Source: Ornithinibacillus gellani (GTDB taxonomy: Bacteria; Bacillota; Bacilli; Bacillales; Amphibacillaceae). From it: DNA of 64,000 nt. The DNA lies in assembly GCF_003730295.1 (NCBI RefSeq), contig NZ_QTSZ01000052.1, positions 62,001 to 126,000 of the forward strand, in the 5' to 3' direction. Below the pieces are notes generated by a model that worked only from the letters and a program-made list of their open reading frames with translations, had not been told where the DNA came from and searched no databases. This document shows positions 34,558-43,955 of this stretch, piece after piece. Within the stretch, counting starts at the first letter, position 1; every line of letters starts with the position of its first letter. The position numbers and the translations under genes were made by a program.

Positions 34558-35214
34558 ATGCCAATACCGACTGACCATTTAAAGTCAACGAAACTAACCG
34601 CCAAGGAAAGCGCATACAACCAGCTGCAGCAATGGATCATCGACGGTACACTTCATCCAGGTGAAAAGCTGAATGATACAGAGATTGCCCAAGCCTTAGG
34701 TGTTAGCAGAACACCGGTTAGGGAATCCTTGCAATTATTAGAAGTAGACGGATTTGTAAAAATGTATCCAGGTAAAGCGACACAAGTAACGGAAGTCGAT
34801 CGAGATTCCATTTCTGATTTGCTACCACCACTTGCTGTGTTACAGGCATTAGCAGCTGAGCTGGCCATACCTCAATTAAATGATGAACTCATTCATTTAC
34901 TACAGGAAACGAATAAACGATTTGCAGAGGCCGTCCGAGCGGAAAATTATTTCTCTGCCCTCAAAATTGATGAGGAATTTCATCAACTCATAGTTGACGC
35001 GTCATGCAATGCATATATAGAGAAATTATTATCTTCCCTTCAGGCACACGTCAGAAGATTGTTTTTTCATAATTCCATTATTCTAACGGAAAAATCAATC
35101 CGTGAGCATGAACAAGTCATCCAGCTCATGGTGGACGGCAAAGCAGATGAAGTGACCACAGTCATGAAGACCAATTGGCTCCGCGCCATCGATGAATTCA
35201 AATCAAAGCAATAA
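34558..35214 (+). CDS. GntR regulator, FadR/FCD subfamily
   Basis: Regulator of 218 residues. The GntR winged helix is at about 10-80 (EIAQALGVSRTPVRESLQLL). An FCD domain follows (about 88-215) with metal-ligand type residues in DEEFHQLIVDAS and SIREHEQVIQLM. These proteins respond to organic acids or sugar acids. No target gene is adjacent on the same strand. AGGAGGAGGG precedes the ATG. Confidence 0.88.
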   Translation: MPIPTDHLKSTKLTAKESAYNQLQQWIIDGTLHPGEKLNDTEIAQALGVSRTPVRESLQLLEVDGFVKMYPGKATQVTEVDRDSISDLLPPLAVLQALAAELAIPQLNDELIHLLQETNKRFAEAVRAENYFSALKIDEEFHQLIVDASCNAYIEKLLSSLQAHVRRLFFHNSIILTEKSIREHEQVIQLMVDGKADEVTTVMKTNWLRAIDEFKSKQ

Positions 35215-35247
35215 CTGGCACCATATCATAATATGATGCCAGTTTTT
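35213..35247 (+). terminator. terminator between gntR and tatC
   Basis: AACTGGCA pairs with TGCCAGTT, with ATATCATAATATGAT inside, followed by TTTTT. Confidence 0.8.
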
Positions 35248-35270
35248 CTGTAAGATCCCCACTTGATGTC

Positions 35271-36149
35271 TCAGCTTTGTGTTTCGATGTCTCCGTCTGG
35301 AAGGGTTGTTCGATTCTCCATCCAGCCGATTAGCAATAGACTGGACTCGTAAAGAATAGCCATTGGGATCAATACGAGCAATTGACTAATAAAGTCCGGC
35401 GGGGTAATAAGCGCTGAGACAATGCCTAATATAAGATATGCCCATTTGCGAAAACGCCGCATCGTTTCTTTCCTCAGCACACCTAAAGCAGAAAGAAATA
35501 ATACAACGATAGGCAGTTCAAACATAAGCCCCAATGGCAAAGTTGTCATGAATAGAAAGCTCATATATTCTTTAGCAGAAACGAGTACAGTAAAATGAAT
35601 GGCTCCGAGTCCAAGTAAAAACTGGTAGCTTGCAGGGTTCACGATAAAATAACCGAATAACAAACCAAGTAGAAATAACAGGAGCATTGCCGGCAAATAT
35701 AAACCAACGAGCCGACTTTCTTTTTCCTTTAACCCTGGTTTAACAAACTGCCAAATAAAAAAACAAATAAACGGCATCGCTAATCCCATCGCAAGAGCAA
35801 AGGAAATCCACATATAAAATCGAATCACCTCTAAAGGGCCTAATATGATGAGCTCATGTCCACGCGTAATATATGGAAACCAAAAATGAATCGTACCAAA
35901 TACAAATAGAAAAACGAGTGTGAAAGCAATGGCACTCCGAATCAATTCTCTTCTTAAATCCGTCAAGTGGTCCATAAGTGGAATTTTTTCCCCTTTCACC
36001 GCTTGATTGTCATCATGCTGCTCCTCATTGATTTCATCTGCAGTCTTTTCTACATCTGGTTTATTTGCCGCCTGCTCCTCTTCAGCTTCCAGTTGTTCTA
36101 AATCCAACGGGCTGCGTATTTTCCGATGATGATCCCGGTAAGGGTCCAT
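35271..36149 (-). CDS. tatC: twin-arginine translocase subunit TatC
   Basis: Membrane receptor of the Tat pathway, 292 residues with six helices. The conserved LMDHLTDLRRELIRS (about 58-72) and the segment LGLMFELPIVVLF in helix 4 identify TatC. About 55 acidic, soluble residues precede the core, whereas most TatC proteins start near the HL-x-ELR motif. It is the last gene of a cluster with a GMC oxidoreductase and a Tat-signal partner, so it probably serves that substrate. No tatA lies nearby. Confidence 0.92.
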   Translation of the reverse strand: MDPYRDHHRKIRSPLDLEQLEAEEEQAANKPDVEKTADEINEEQHDDNQAVKGEKIPLMDHLTDLRRELIRSAIAFTLVFLFVFGTIHFWFPYITRGHELIILGPLEVIRFYMWISFALAMGLAMPFICFFIWQFVKPGLKEKESRLVGLYLPAMLLLFLLGLLFGYFIVNPASYQFLLGLGAIHFTVLVSAKEYMSFLFMTTLPLGLMFELPIVVLFLSALGVLRKETMRRFRKWAYLILGIVSALITPPDFISQLLVLIPMAILYESSLLLIGWMENRTTLPDGDIETQS

Positions 36150-36167
36150 TCGAATGGCACCCCCTCG

Positions 36168-37883
36168 TTATACAAGTGAACCACCCTGTTTGCTGTATTT
36201 AATAATTCCTTCTGCACAGCGATATGCAAGTGCCCCCAATGTTCCAGTAGGGTTATAACCACTATTATGAGAGAAACTTCCCGCGCTCACGGCAAATAAA
36301 TTATCTGCATCCCAATGCTGCAAATACGGATTTACCACACTATCCGCAGGGTCGTCCCCCATAATCGTACCACCAGTATTATGGGTAGACTGATAGGGTA
36401 CAATATCATAATCTGTAATTGGACTTCCTGCTACAACCGTTTCAGCCCCCATCTCCTTCATGATTTCCTCCGTACGGTCGCCAATATATTGATGCAAATT
36501 AATGTCCTGTTGGGTGAAGTTATACGTCAACTGTAATAACGGCACACCATACGCATCCTTGTAAACTGGATCTAACGACATAAAGTTTTCCTTATGTGGC
36601 ATCGAAGCACCTTGGCCAAACACGAATAAGTTACGTGGATATCCTTCTATGGAAGCCTTTTTAAATGCTTCCCCCCAAACAGGCACATCAGGTGCAATGG
36701 GATTGGTCAGAATTGGGCGATTCCCGGATTGTGTCAAAGAAATACTTGCCCCATGAATAAAATCTAAATCAGCATGGTCAAAATTATCCCCATTAAAATC
36801 ATCGATGGTCATGCCAAGTGCCCCTGCACCCATAAACACATTCATCTTATCCTTAAAAAATCCGGATGTACCAGGTTCGATTTGATAGCAATAATTTTTA
36901 CCTAATGTACCTTTTCCTGTATCGGGATCATACATTTCCCCGATATCAGAAACCATGAGCAGCTTTGCATTATTCAAAACATAACTCGTAAGAACCACTA
37001 CATCTGCTGGCTGGATAAATTCTTCGCGCGTTTGGGTGTCAATGTATTTCACACCGGTCACTTTATTACCATTTTTCATAATTTCCACTGCATTGGCATG
37101 GAATTGAATATCTAAATTTCCTGTTTTTAATGCAGTTGGAATAACCGTCGTTTCAGGAGATGATTTCGCGCCATATTCACAACCAAACCTTTCACAGAAA
37201 CCACAATATTGACAGGCATTTAACTGCTCGCCATCTGGATTTTTATACGTCTCCGACAGATTTGCGGAAGGCACCATAAATGGATGATAGCCAAGATTAG
37301 ATACCGCTTTTTCAAACATTTTCAATATCGGGGTCTTCTTCATCGGCGGGGTCGGATAATCAGAAGAACGTTTTCCAGCAAAAGGATTTTTATCCTCGCC
37401 TGAAAGCCCTATCGTTTTTTCAAATGTATCAAAATACGGCTCCAGTTCATCATATGTAATGCCCCAATCCTTTAATAAATAGTCAGAGGATAATTTATTC
37501 TTTCCATACTTTTTCTCTGTTTCCGTCTTGATTTGAAAATCATATGGCAGAAACCGATACGTCATTCCATTCCAGTGTGTTCCCGCACCGCCAAGCCCTT
37601 CACCAAGTAAAAATGAACCCATTTGCCGCATTGGCAACGCACGCATCTTCCGATCATTACGAAAGGTAATCGTTTCTTTAGACAAATCCTGCATGAGCTC
37701 ATAACGAATCGCATAACGAAGCTCATCATGGATGACCTGGTAATCAGAAGTACCACGGTCACGTCCACGTTCCAAACCCTTCACCTTCAAACCAGCTTTG
37801 GCACATTCTGCAGCAATAATTCCTCCTGTCCATCCCATACCTACTGTTACAACATCTACTTTATCTAACTGCTTCGCCATCAT
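36168..37883 (-). CDS. GMC family oxidoreductase (gluconate 2-dehydrogenase alpha-like)
   Basis: FAD-dependent dehydrogenase of 571 residues. The FAD motif is VTVGMGWTGGIIAAECA (about 13-29). GLGGAGTHWNGMTYRF is the GMC segment, and QSTHNTGGTIMGDDPADS with SAGSFSHNSGYNPTGT form the C-terminal active-site region. A Cys-rich CQYCGFCERFGCEYG lies near 225-240. It has no signal peptide, so export would depend on the Tat signal of the partner gene 12 bases upstream. Substrate unknown; no cytochrome c subunit is present. Confidence 0.88.
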   Translation of the reverse strand: MMAKQLDKVDVVTVGMGWTGGIIAAECAKAGLKVKGLERGRDRGTSDYQVIHDELRYAIRYELMQDLSKETITFRNDRKMRALPMRQMGSFLLGEGLGGAGTHWNGMTYRFLPYDFQIKTETEKKYGKNKLSSDYLLKDWGITYDELEPYFDTFEKTIGLSGEDKNPFAGKRSSDYPTPPMKKTPILKMFEKAVSNLGYHPFMVPSANLSETYKNPDGEQLNACQYCGFCERFGCEYGAKSSPETTVIPTALKTGNLDIQFHANAVEIMKNGNKVTGVKYIDTQTREEFIQPADVVVLTSYVLNNAKLLMVSDIGEMYDPDTGKGTLGKNYCYQIEPGTSGFFKDKMNVFMGAGALGMTIDDFNGDNFDHADLDFIHGASISLTQSGNRPILTNPIAPDVPVWGEAFKKASIEGYPRNLFVFGQGASMPHKENFMSLDPVYKDAYGVPLLQLTYNFTQQDINLHQYIGDRTEEIMKEMGAETVVAGSPITDYDIVPYQSTHNTGGTIMGDDPADSVVNPYLQHWDADNLFAVSAGSFSHNSGYNPTGTLGALAYRCAEGIIKYSKQGGSLV

Positions 37884-37895
37884 TCATACCTCCTT

Positions 37896-38648
37896 TTATG
37901 GTCCCATTTCACTCACAGATTTTGGTTCCAATTCCAAATACGTATCTTTTTCAATATCCTGCAAATAGCTTGCGTGATGGCCTGGAAAGCCCTTCATTCT
38001 CCAAGCATCCATATTGGTATTTCCACCGTAAATCGGATCGGCATATACACCTTCAAGCGTCGCCATTCGTAACAGCTTAAAGAAAAACTCAGCTGTCACA
38101 CCATTCATGGACACCTCATCCTTCTGAAATGCAGTCAATATTTCATCCATTTGCTTACCCTCTAATTCGGTAAATGGTTTCTCAAATCTTTTTTTTGCTT
38201 CCTCATCCAGTCGAGCAATCCCTTGTCGGAAAATCTCTCCACGATTCAAACTACTTTGATAGCCTTGAGTTGGTGCCCCTTCATAAAATGGCCCTTGCAT
38301 ATATTCCCTAGCATTGCTTCCATAGTGTCCTGCAAGCTGGTTATCAATAAAAAATGGTACACCTAATTCAATGGCACCGGGACCGAGATCATCCTTTGGA
38401 AAGATCCTTTCCGTTGCTTGGGAAATTACATTAAATTCATTAGCACTCATAAAAAACTTTAATCCACCCTGCCGTTGAACCGGTACACCCTCTTTATTTC
38501 CACCCTCGGGAGCTGTCGTTTTCCCTTCTCGCTTCACATTGTAGCCAACCAATCCACCGATGAGACCCCCACCTATAACGGCACCTGTTGCAATACCTGA
38601 GGTCTTAAGAAAATCTCGCCGGGAATATCCTTTCTTATCCTTTTCCAT
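37896..38648 (-). CDS. gluconate 2-dehydrogenase subunit 3 family protein with Tat signal
   Basis: Protein of 250 residues with a clear twin-arginine signal, YSRRDFLKTSG (about 8-18), followed by a glycine-rich hydrophobic stretch. The rest matches the small gamma subunit of membrane gluconate/sorbitol dehydrogenases. It would escort the signal-less GMC subunit through Tat. GGAGGA precedes the ATG. It leads the operon subunit 3 - GMC - tatC. Confidence 0.88.
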   Translation of the reverse strand: MEKDKKGYSRRDFLKTSGIATGAVIGGGLIGGLVGYNVKREGKTTAPEGGNKEGVPVQRQGGLKFFMSANEFNVISQATERIFPKDDLGPGAIELGVPFFIDNQLAGHYGSNAREYMQGPFYEGAPTQGYQSSLNRGEIFRQGIARLDEEAKKRFEKPFTELEGKQMDEILTAFQKDEVSMNGVTAEFFFKLLRMATLEGVYADPIYGGNTNMDAWRMKGFPGHHASYLQDIEKDTYLELEPKSVSEMGP

Positions 38649-38767
38649 GTCTTTTCCTCCTGTCGCCTTTTTCGTATAAGAAAACTTGCTACTAGATTAA
38701 AGCTCGCCAGTTAGTATCCACATATTGGATAAAAATATGCAAATGAAGGCTTATCCAAACAAATAAA

Positions 38768-38811
38768 AAAACCGATGGAAGCTTCCGTATTGGAAGTCCA
38801 TCGGTTCTTTC
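38768..38811 (-). terminator. bidirectional terminator
   Basis: AACCGATGGAAGCTTCC pairs with GGAAGTCCATCGGTT with a small bulge. T/A tracts lie on both sides; it ends the S9 peptidase transcript. Confidence 0.85.
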
Positions 38812-38818
38812 TGCCATC

Positions 38819-40612
38819 TTAATTGGCTTGATGCTTTTCTAAGAACTCTAGCATAAGGCTGTATACTTTAATTTCATTTTCTTTTTTGGAAAATCCATGC
38901 CCCTCATCATCAAGTACCAGATATTCAACCGTCCGACCCTTATCACGTAACTTCTCGACGATTTGATCGGACTCTTCCTTCACTACACGTGGATCCTTAG
39001 CTCCTTGAATAACGAGCATTGGCTTCACCATTTCATCTAAATAAGTTACTGGTGAATCCTTGATAAAGCGTTCCTTATCCCGCTCCGGATTCCCAATCCA
39101 ACGCTCTATAATTGGCTTCCAATGCTCCGGCACCGATTGAACGAACGTAAATAGATCAGACGGACCAAATATATCGACGACAGCGCGAAAATATTCTGGA
39201 TGGCGACCATGTAGCAGCAATGCCATATAGCCACCATAGCTGCCTCCAACTAAAAACAGTTTATCTCGATCAGCGAAATTATTTTCAAACAACCATTCGA
39301 TACCCGCAACACAATCCAGACGTGGCCCATGACCCCAATCCTGCTCTACCAGTTTTACAAATTCCGAGCCATATCCCGTACTACCACGGAAGTTCGGTGC
39401 AAAGATACTATAGCCACGATTTAAGAAACATTGGAACATGGAGCGAAACATTTTACGCTCTGCAGCCTGAGGTCCACCATGTGGCCAAAATATCATATGA
39501 CCATTATCATTTTCCGGCTTCGCTTTAAAAAGCAATGCCTCTATTTCCATTCCATCAAATGAAGGATACGTAACGACTTCTGGATCAACCATATCAGACG
39601 TCTGTACACCAAGTACTCGATTATTCGTCAGCTGCTTCCATTCTTGACCGTTCGTCGATTGGAAGATGTTATCTGGCACCGTTCCTTTACGACCAAGTAA
39701 AAATAGCGAGCCACTTTTTGTCACATGTACCTTTTCAATGACGTCCAATGGCGGAGACAGCTGTAGGAGCTCCTCCGTCTCTAATGGATAGCGATAAAGA
39801 TGATCTTCCACGCCTCTATCTGTTACCAAATATAATGTCTTCCCATCCTTATGCCAATGAATACTTTGAATCCCTTCCTGTTCAATAGAAAGGACTTTAC
39901 TAAATTCCTTTGTTGCCAAATCGTATTTAGCTAAATAGCTATGATCATGTTCGTAATCGGTTACGAAATAGATAGTTTGCTCATCTATAAATATTGGATC
40001 ATGTGCAATATGAACCTTATCCGGATCCGGTGTCAAGTAATGCTTTTCTCCATCCTTGACAACGTAGGATACAACATATGTATTGGCAAACGACTGTGAA
40101 TAAATAAATGCATCCTCCGCTTCCGAAACAGCCGATAAAAAGGTGGGTGCCTTTTCCCCTTCGTTTATTAAATTATCTGTGCCGTCCTCCAGATGACGAA
40201 CCCGGGCATTCAAAAAGGTGGGGTTGGATTCAGAAGTGATGTAATAAACCCGCTTGCCATCCTCACTTACATGAGCGTAAAAGTATTTTTCCTTTGGATC
40301 ACCAGTAATGAGTGGTTGTGGTAATCCCCCGGTTGGTGGCAATGCATATATGTGATGATTCTCATCCCCATCACGATCAAAGCCTGCCAATACATAACGA
40401 TTTTCCGAATCTATTTTGATGAAAGAACAGGATTCATCATGCTGGGAAAATAAGTATGGAAACGTATCTGGCAAATCCATCGCCCAAAGATTCATTTTTC
40501 CATTTAAATTGGTACTGAAGATTAGCTTTTCTTCATCCTTGCTTACTGTAAAATCCATAATGACATACGTCCTAAAAAACTGTTCCACTTGCGGCTTTGG
40601 AAACTCTAACAC
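38819..40612 (-). CDS. S9 family prolyl-oligopeptidase-like peptidase
   Basis: Cytosolic serine peptidase of 597 residues. A WD40-like beta-propeller fills about 20-335 and an alpha/beta-hydrolase domain about 345-597. The nucleophile is S458 in GGSYGGYM, the acid is in VIQGAKDPRV, and the histidine in DDEGHGFSKKEN. The oxyanion part FWPHGGP is near 375-381. It resembles acyl-aminoacyl peptidases. It is transcribed alone. Confidence 0.92.
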   Translation of the reverse strand: MLEFPKPQVEQFFRTYVIMDFTVSKDEEKLIFSTNLNGKMNLWAMDLPDTFPYLFSQHDESCSFIKIDSENRYVLAGFDRDGDENHHIYALPPTGGLPQPLITGDPKEKYFYAHVSEDGKRVYYITSESNPTFLNARVRHLEDGTDNLINEGEKAPTFLSAVSEAEDAFIYSQSFANTYVVSYVVKDGEKHYLTPDPDKVHIAHDPIFIDEQTIYFVTDYEHDHSYLAKYDLATKEFSKVLSIEQEGIQSIHWHKDGKTLYLVTDRGVEDHLYRYPLETEELLQLSPPLDVIEKVHVTKSGSLFLLGRKGTVPDNIFQSTNGQEWKQLTNNRVLGVQTSDMVDPEVVTYPSFDGMEIEALLFKAKPENDNGHMIFWPHGGPQAAERKMFRSMFQCFLNRGYSIFAPNFRGSTGYGSEFVKLVEQDWGHGPRLDCVAGIEWLFENNFADRDKLFLVGGSYGGYMALLLHGRHPEYFRAVVDIFGPSDLFTFVQSVPEHWKPIIERWIGNPERDKERFIKDSPVTYLDEMVKPMLVIQGAKDPRVVKEESDQIVEKLRDKGRTVEYLVLDDEGHGFSKKENEIKVYSLMLEFLEKHQAN

Positions 40613-40920
40613 TGTTATTCCCCCTCTTTTTTATACCATCATGGGACCATCTCTTTATTAGAAACCTAAATAGAAAAACGTATAACTATTTAAGTTTTAT
40701 AAGTAATATTCAGAATGGTTCCAATTACATAAATCATGCTTCAATTATAACCTATTTACTGCCACTTTTATAGCAAAGTCAACGTTTTTCACATGAAAAC
40801 CCACATCAAACCAAAACTCCTTAAAACAAAGGATTCTTACATTGGAAAGCACGACAGTCACCAAGTCGTGCAGTGACAGCCTTTGTTACAATTACGCAGA
40901 AAAAACTTGCCTCATCAGCA
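40613..40920. other. gene-free interval with one hairpin
   Basis: AT-rich, no credible gene. A hairpin GCACGAC..GTCGTGC (40851-40874) lies downstream of the hssS terminator and may belong to a small RNA or a decayed repeat. A minus-strand frame across 40821-41027 runs through a repeat and a terminator and is not accepted. Confidence 0.5.
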
Positions 40921-40955
40921 AAAAACACCATCGAGCTGAACTCGTGGTGTTCTCT
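40916..40955 (-). terminator. terminator of the hssR-hssS transcript
   Basis: On the minus strand AACACCACGAG pairs with CTCGATGGTGTT around TTCAG, followed by TTTT. Repeat copy d lies between it and the hssS stop codon. Confidence 0.85.
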
Positions 40956-40958
40956 ATA

Positions 40959-41012
40959 TTTATCACAGATTAACTGGCTGTAAACCCCCACGGATTGGGG
41001 TTTCACTTTATT
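40959..41012 (-). repeat. modular hairpin repeat, copy d (short form)
   Basis: 54-bp form with both conserved ends (TTTATCACAGATTAACTGG and GGTTTCACTTTATT on the plus strand) and a single central hairpin CCCCACGGATTGGGG. It sits between hssS and its terminator. Confidence 0.85.
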
Positions 41013-41032
41013 CAAAGAATCATACATTTATT

Positions 41033-42412
41033 TTAATTTCGTGGCAAAGACACTTGCATACTTGTTCCCTTTCCAAGCTCACTCTCTATTAAAATAGATC
41101 CATTATGCAATTCAACAATTTTTTTAACAATGGACAATCCCAAACCAGTACTATTTTCCGATCGGGTACGTGCTTCATCCACTTTATAAAAACGTTCAAA
41201 CAGATAAGGTATTTTTTCTTTCGCAATACCAATCCCTGTATCAGCAACTGTTACCGTAAATCGATCTTTTTCTGCCATTGCCTGGATACGAATGACACCA
41301 TCCTTGCCCGTATAGCGGATTGCGTTCGTTATTAGATTCATCCAGACTTGGTACAACAAGCGTGCATTACCCTGTGTCACCATTTCATCTACATCCCGTT
41401 CAATCGTAATCCCTTTTTCACGCCATTGCCATTCCGTTGAGGCAATGATATCTTTTAATTGTTCAGCAATATGAACGGGCTCCGCCAAATCGGTATCTGC
41501 CTCACTATCCAGGAAGGATAAAGTCAGCAGCTGCTTACTTAATGTAGATAGACGCCTGCTTTCACTTTCAATGATGGACAAATAATGCTCCCGCATCTCT
41601 CGGGGCAATTCTTCCTCTTGCAGGGCCTGCGAAAATCCTTGTATCGATGTGAGCGGTGATTGGATTTCGTGGGATACATTGGATACAAACTCCTGCCGTT
41701 TTTCCTCCATTTTGGCTAAACTATCACTCATTTTGGTAAAGTCTGCAGCAAGCCTGCCAATTTCATCACGACGATTTACATTTAATTTTAAATGATAGTT
41801 GCCTGCTGCAATTCGCTTGGTTGCAACCGTCAACTTTTTGATTGGACGTACGATAAAGGTGGTACTGACAATGATTAATAAGAAACTAAGCACCAACATA
41901 ACAAGGAGCAATATCGCTAGAAAATAGCGCATCTCACCAAATTGCTGTGTCGTATTCGGTCGTACAAACAAGGCATGGGTATCCCCATTAATCGTGATGG
42001 GCACCCCGACTGTATTCTTTAACTCATTATCGAAAAATCCCGTAACAAATGGTTTCCACGGATAATCAGCAATACCGTGATACACATTACCAGCAAGTAC
42101 CGATTCAATCTGCTCTCCCGCAAGCTCCTTGGACCGAAATGGATCTCCATAATGCTCTCGCTCACCTGACGGGGAAATTACATGAAACTGATAGCCAAGA
42201 TCTGTTAGCGTAGAAAGATAATCAGACGCTTTCGGATAATGGTTTCCTTCAAATATGGATACCGTATCCTTAGCTATATGGTAGACTTTTTCATCATTTT
42301 GCGGTTTCAAAACATAATGATAATATACATTTGTCAGCACAAATGCAATGACCCCACTAGCAATCATAATGAGCATCGTCATATTGATAATTCGCACATA
42401 TAATGTTCGCAT
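41033..42412 (-). CDS. hssS: haem sensor histidine kinase HssS
   Basis: Membrane kinase of 459 residues. Two helices (about 10-30 and 163-185) frame an external sensor domain with ADYPWKPFVTGFFDNELKN, which closely follows the S. aureus HssS pattern, as does FVLTNVYYHY. HAMP covers about 185-238, the phospho-accepting His is H248 in VSNVSHEIQSP, and the ATPase boxes include NLITNAIRYT and GLGLSIVKKI. HssS senses haem stress and activates the HrtAB exporter. hrtAB is not next to it here. Confidence 0.85.
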   Translation of the reverse strand: MRTLYVRIINMTMLIMIASGVIAFVLTNVYYHYVLKPQNDEKVYHIAKDTVSIFEGNHYPKASDYLSTLTDLGYQFHVISPSGEREHYGDPFRSKELAGEQIESVLAGNVYHGIADYPWKPFVTGFFDNELKNTVGVPITINGDTHALFVRPNTTQQFGEMRYFLAILLLVMLVLSFLLIIVSTTFIVRPIKKLTVATKRIAAGNYHLKLNVNRRDEIGRLAADFTKMSDSLAKMEEKRQEFVSNVSHEIQSPLTSIQGFSQALQEEELPREMREHYLSIIESESRRLSTLSKQLLTLSFLDSEADTDLAEPVHIAEQLKDIIASTEWQWREKGITIERDVDEMVTQGNARLLYQVWMNLITNAIRYTGKDGVIRIQAMAEKDRFTVTVADTGIGIAKEKIPYLFERFYKVDEARTRSENSTGLGLSIVKKIVELHNGSILIESELGKGTSMQVSLPRN

Positions 42413-42473
42413 GCTCGTCCTCCAAACCTAGATGAAAATGATAGCCATTGGCCTGTTTACATGTCTCAACTGA

Positions 42474-43157
42474 TTATGATTCCTGGTTGAACACTTCCAA
42501 TTTATAGCCCAAACCACGAACAGTTTGGATCGCAAAACCAGCCCTATCCGGAGCAAATCTTTCCCGCAGCCGCTTAATATGCACATCCACTGTCCGATCA
42601 TTTCCAGCATAATCATTCCCCCAAACGAGCTCAATTAATTGTTCACGGGTAAATATACGATCCGGAAATTGTGCCAGCTGAGCCAATAATTCAAATTCTT
42701 TTAACGGCAAAATCATGGTTCGCCCATTTGCATCCACTTCATAGCTTTTCCGATTAATGACAACATGACCAACACGGATTATTTCCTCATTGACCATTTG
42801 AAATCTTCTTAACAAAGCTTTAATACGAAACAACACTTCCTTTGGTTCAAATGGCTTTACAATGTAATCATCCGTACCGGCAGAGTAAGCCCGCTCCTTA
42901 TCGGTAATTTCCCCTTTTGCAGTTAACATCAAGACGGGAATATCATAATAAGAACGAATTTCTGTACATAACTCATAACCATTAACATGTGGCATCATAA
43001 TATCGACAATTGCTAAGTGTACCTGCTCCGCTTCCAAGATGGCAATTGCTTCCCTGCCATCCGCAGCCTGAATGGTTTGATATCCCTCTTTATGCAAGTA
43101 AAACCGCAATAATTCTCGTATATGTGCATCATCATCTACAATTAAGATGGAAAGCAT
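42474..43157 (-). CDS. hssR: haem response regulator HssR
   Basis: OmpR-type regulator of 227 residues: receiver domain (about 1-120; phosphorylation site D52 in AIVDIMMPHVNG) and winged helix (about 125-225; NDRTVDVHIKRLRERF as recognition helix). The GTDDYIVKPFEPKEVLFRI region and the C-terminus match HssR. It precedes hssS by 61 bases and follows the LytTR regulator by 27, so all four signalling genes may share a transcript. Confidence 0.85.
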   Translation of the reverse strand: MLSILIVDDDAHIRELLRFYLHKEGYQTIQAADGREAIAILEAEQVHLAIVDIMMPHVNGYELCTEIRSYYDIPVLMLTAKGEITDKERAYSAGTDDYIVKPFEPKEVLFRIKALLRRFQMVNEEIIRVGHVVINRKSYEVDANGRTMILPLKEFELLAQLAQFPDRIFTREQLIELVWGNDYAGNDRTVDVHIKRLRERFAPDRAGFAIQTVRGLGYKLEVFNQES

Positions 43158-43184
43158 CCTGCATCACCCCATAACCAAATAAAT

Positions 43185-43931
43185 TTAATAAATGGCGACC
43201 CCTTTTGAAAGCAATAAGTCCTTCAATTCCTGATATTTATCCCTACTCAAAGGTAATAGCGTGGGATCATCTGTTAATTGAATCGAATATGACCTTGAAT
43301 AAGCATCAGGAAAAATAGCTTTTATCTGTTCGAGTGGCACAATGAACGATTGATGTGGACGATAAAAATCATATGCAGAGAAAATCGTCTCCAAATTTTT
43401 CATCGTGTCATTAGAATGCAGGACTTCCCCATTACGACAATGAATTAATATTTTTCTGCCCTTTTTTTGAATGTAAATAATGTTATGGACGTGAACAATA
43501 TGGATGCCGCCATCAACCTTCATACCAATCTTATGATTTGTATCTTTGGCAGCAACGGGCGTACTTGATTTTAATTCCTTTACTCGGTTCAGCGCCTTTT
43601 CCAATCGCAGTACATTAACCGGTTTGGTAAGAAAATCAACCGGATGAGATTCATATCCCTTTAATGCAAATCCAGCATGGCCGGTCACAAAAATAATCAT
43701 AATCTCCGGATAAATGGATTGAAGATGCTTTGCCAGCTGCAAGCCATTTATCCCATCCATTTCGATATCTAAAAACAATAAATCAACTGGATGGTTTCGC
43801 ATGAAATCCATGGCCGCCTCTCCATGATTACACGTACCCACCACTTCGATATATGCGTATGCCTTCAAATAGGACTTCAATAATTGAATGGCATGCTGAT
43901 CATCATCAACTATTAATACACGGATTTTCAA
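43185..43931 (-). CDS. LytTR-family response regulator
   Basis: Regulator of 248 residues: receiver domain (about 1-120; D55 in LLFLDIEMDG) and C-terminal LytTR DNA-binding domain (about 145-245; IHVVHVHNIIYIQKKGRK and FYRPHQSFIVPLEQIKAI). It pairs with the GHKL kinase 24 bases upstream. LytTR/GHKL pairs often control autolysis, peptide signalling or transport; no target is adjacent. Confidence 0.88.
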   Translation of the reverse strand: MKIRVLIVDDDQHAIQLLKSYLKAYAYIEVVGTCNHGEAAMDFMRNHPVDLLFLDIEMDGINGLQLAKHLQSIYPEIMIIFVTGHAGFALKGYESHPVDFLTKPVNVLRLEKALNRVKELKSSTPVAAKDTNHKIGMKVDGGIHIVHVHNIIYIQKKGRKILIHCRNGEVLHSNDTMKNLETIFSAYDFYRPHQSFIVPLEQIKAIFPDAYSRSYSIQLTDDPTLLPLSRDKYQELKDLLLSKGVAIY

Positions 43932-43955
43932 ACAAACACCACCTTCAGATTTCTA

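Noticed and set aside
40821-41027. 68-codon minus-strand ORF after hssS
   Set aside because: It crosses repeat copy d and the strong hssS terminator; no proper ribosome site.
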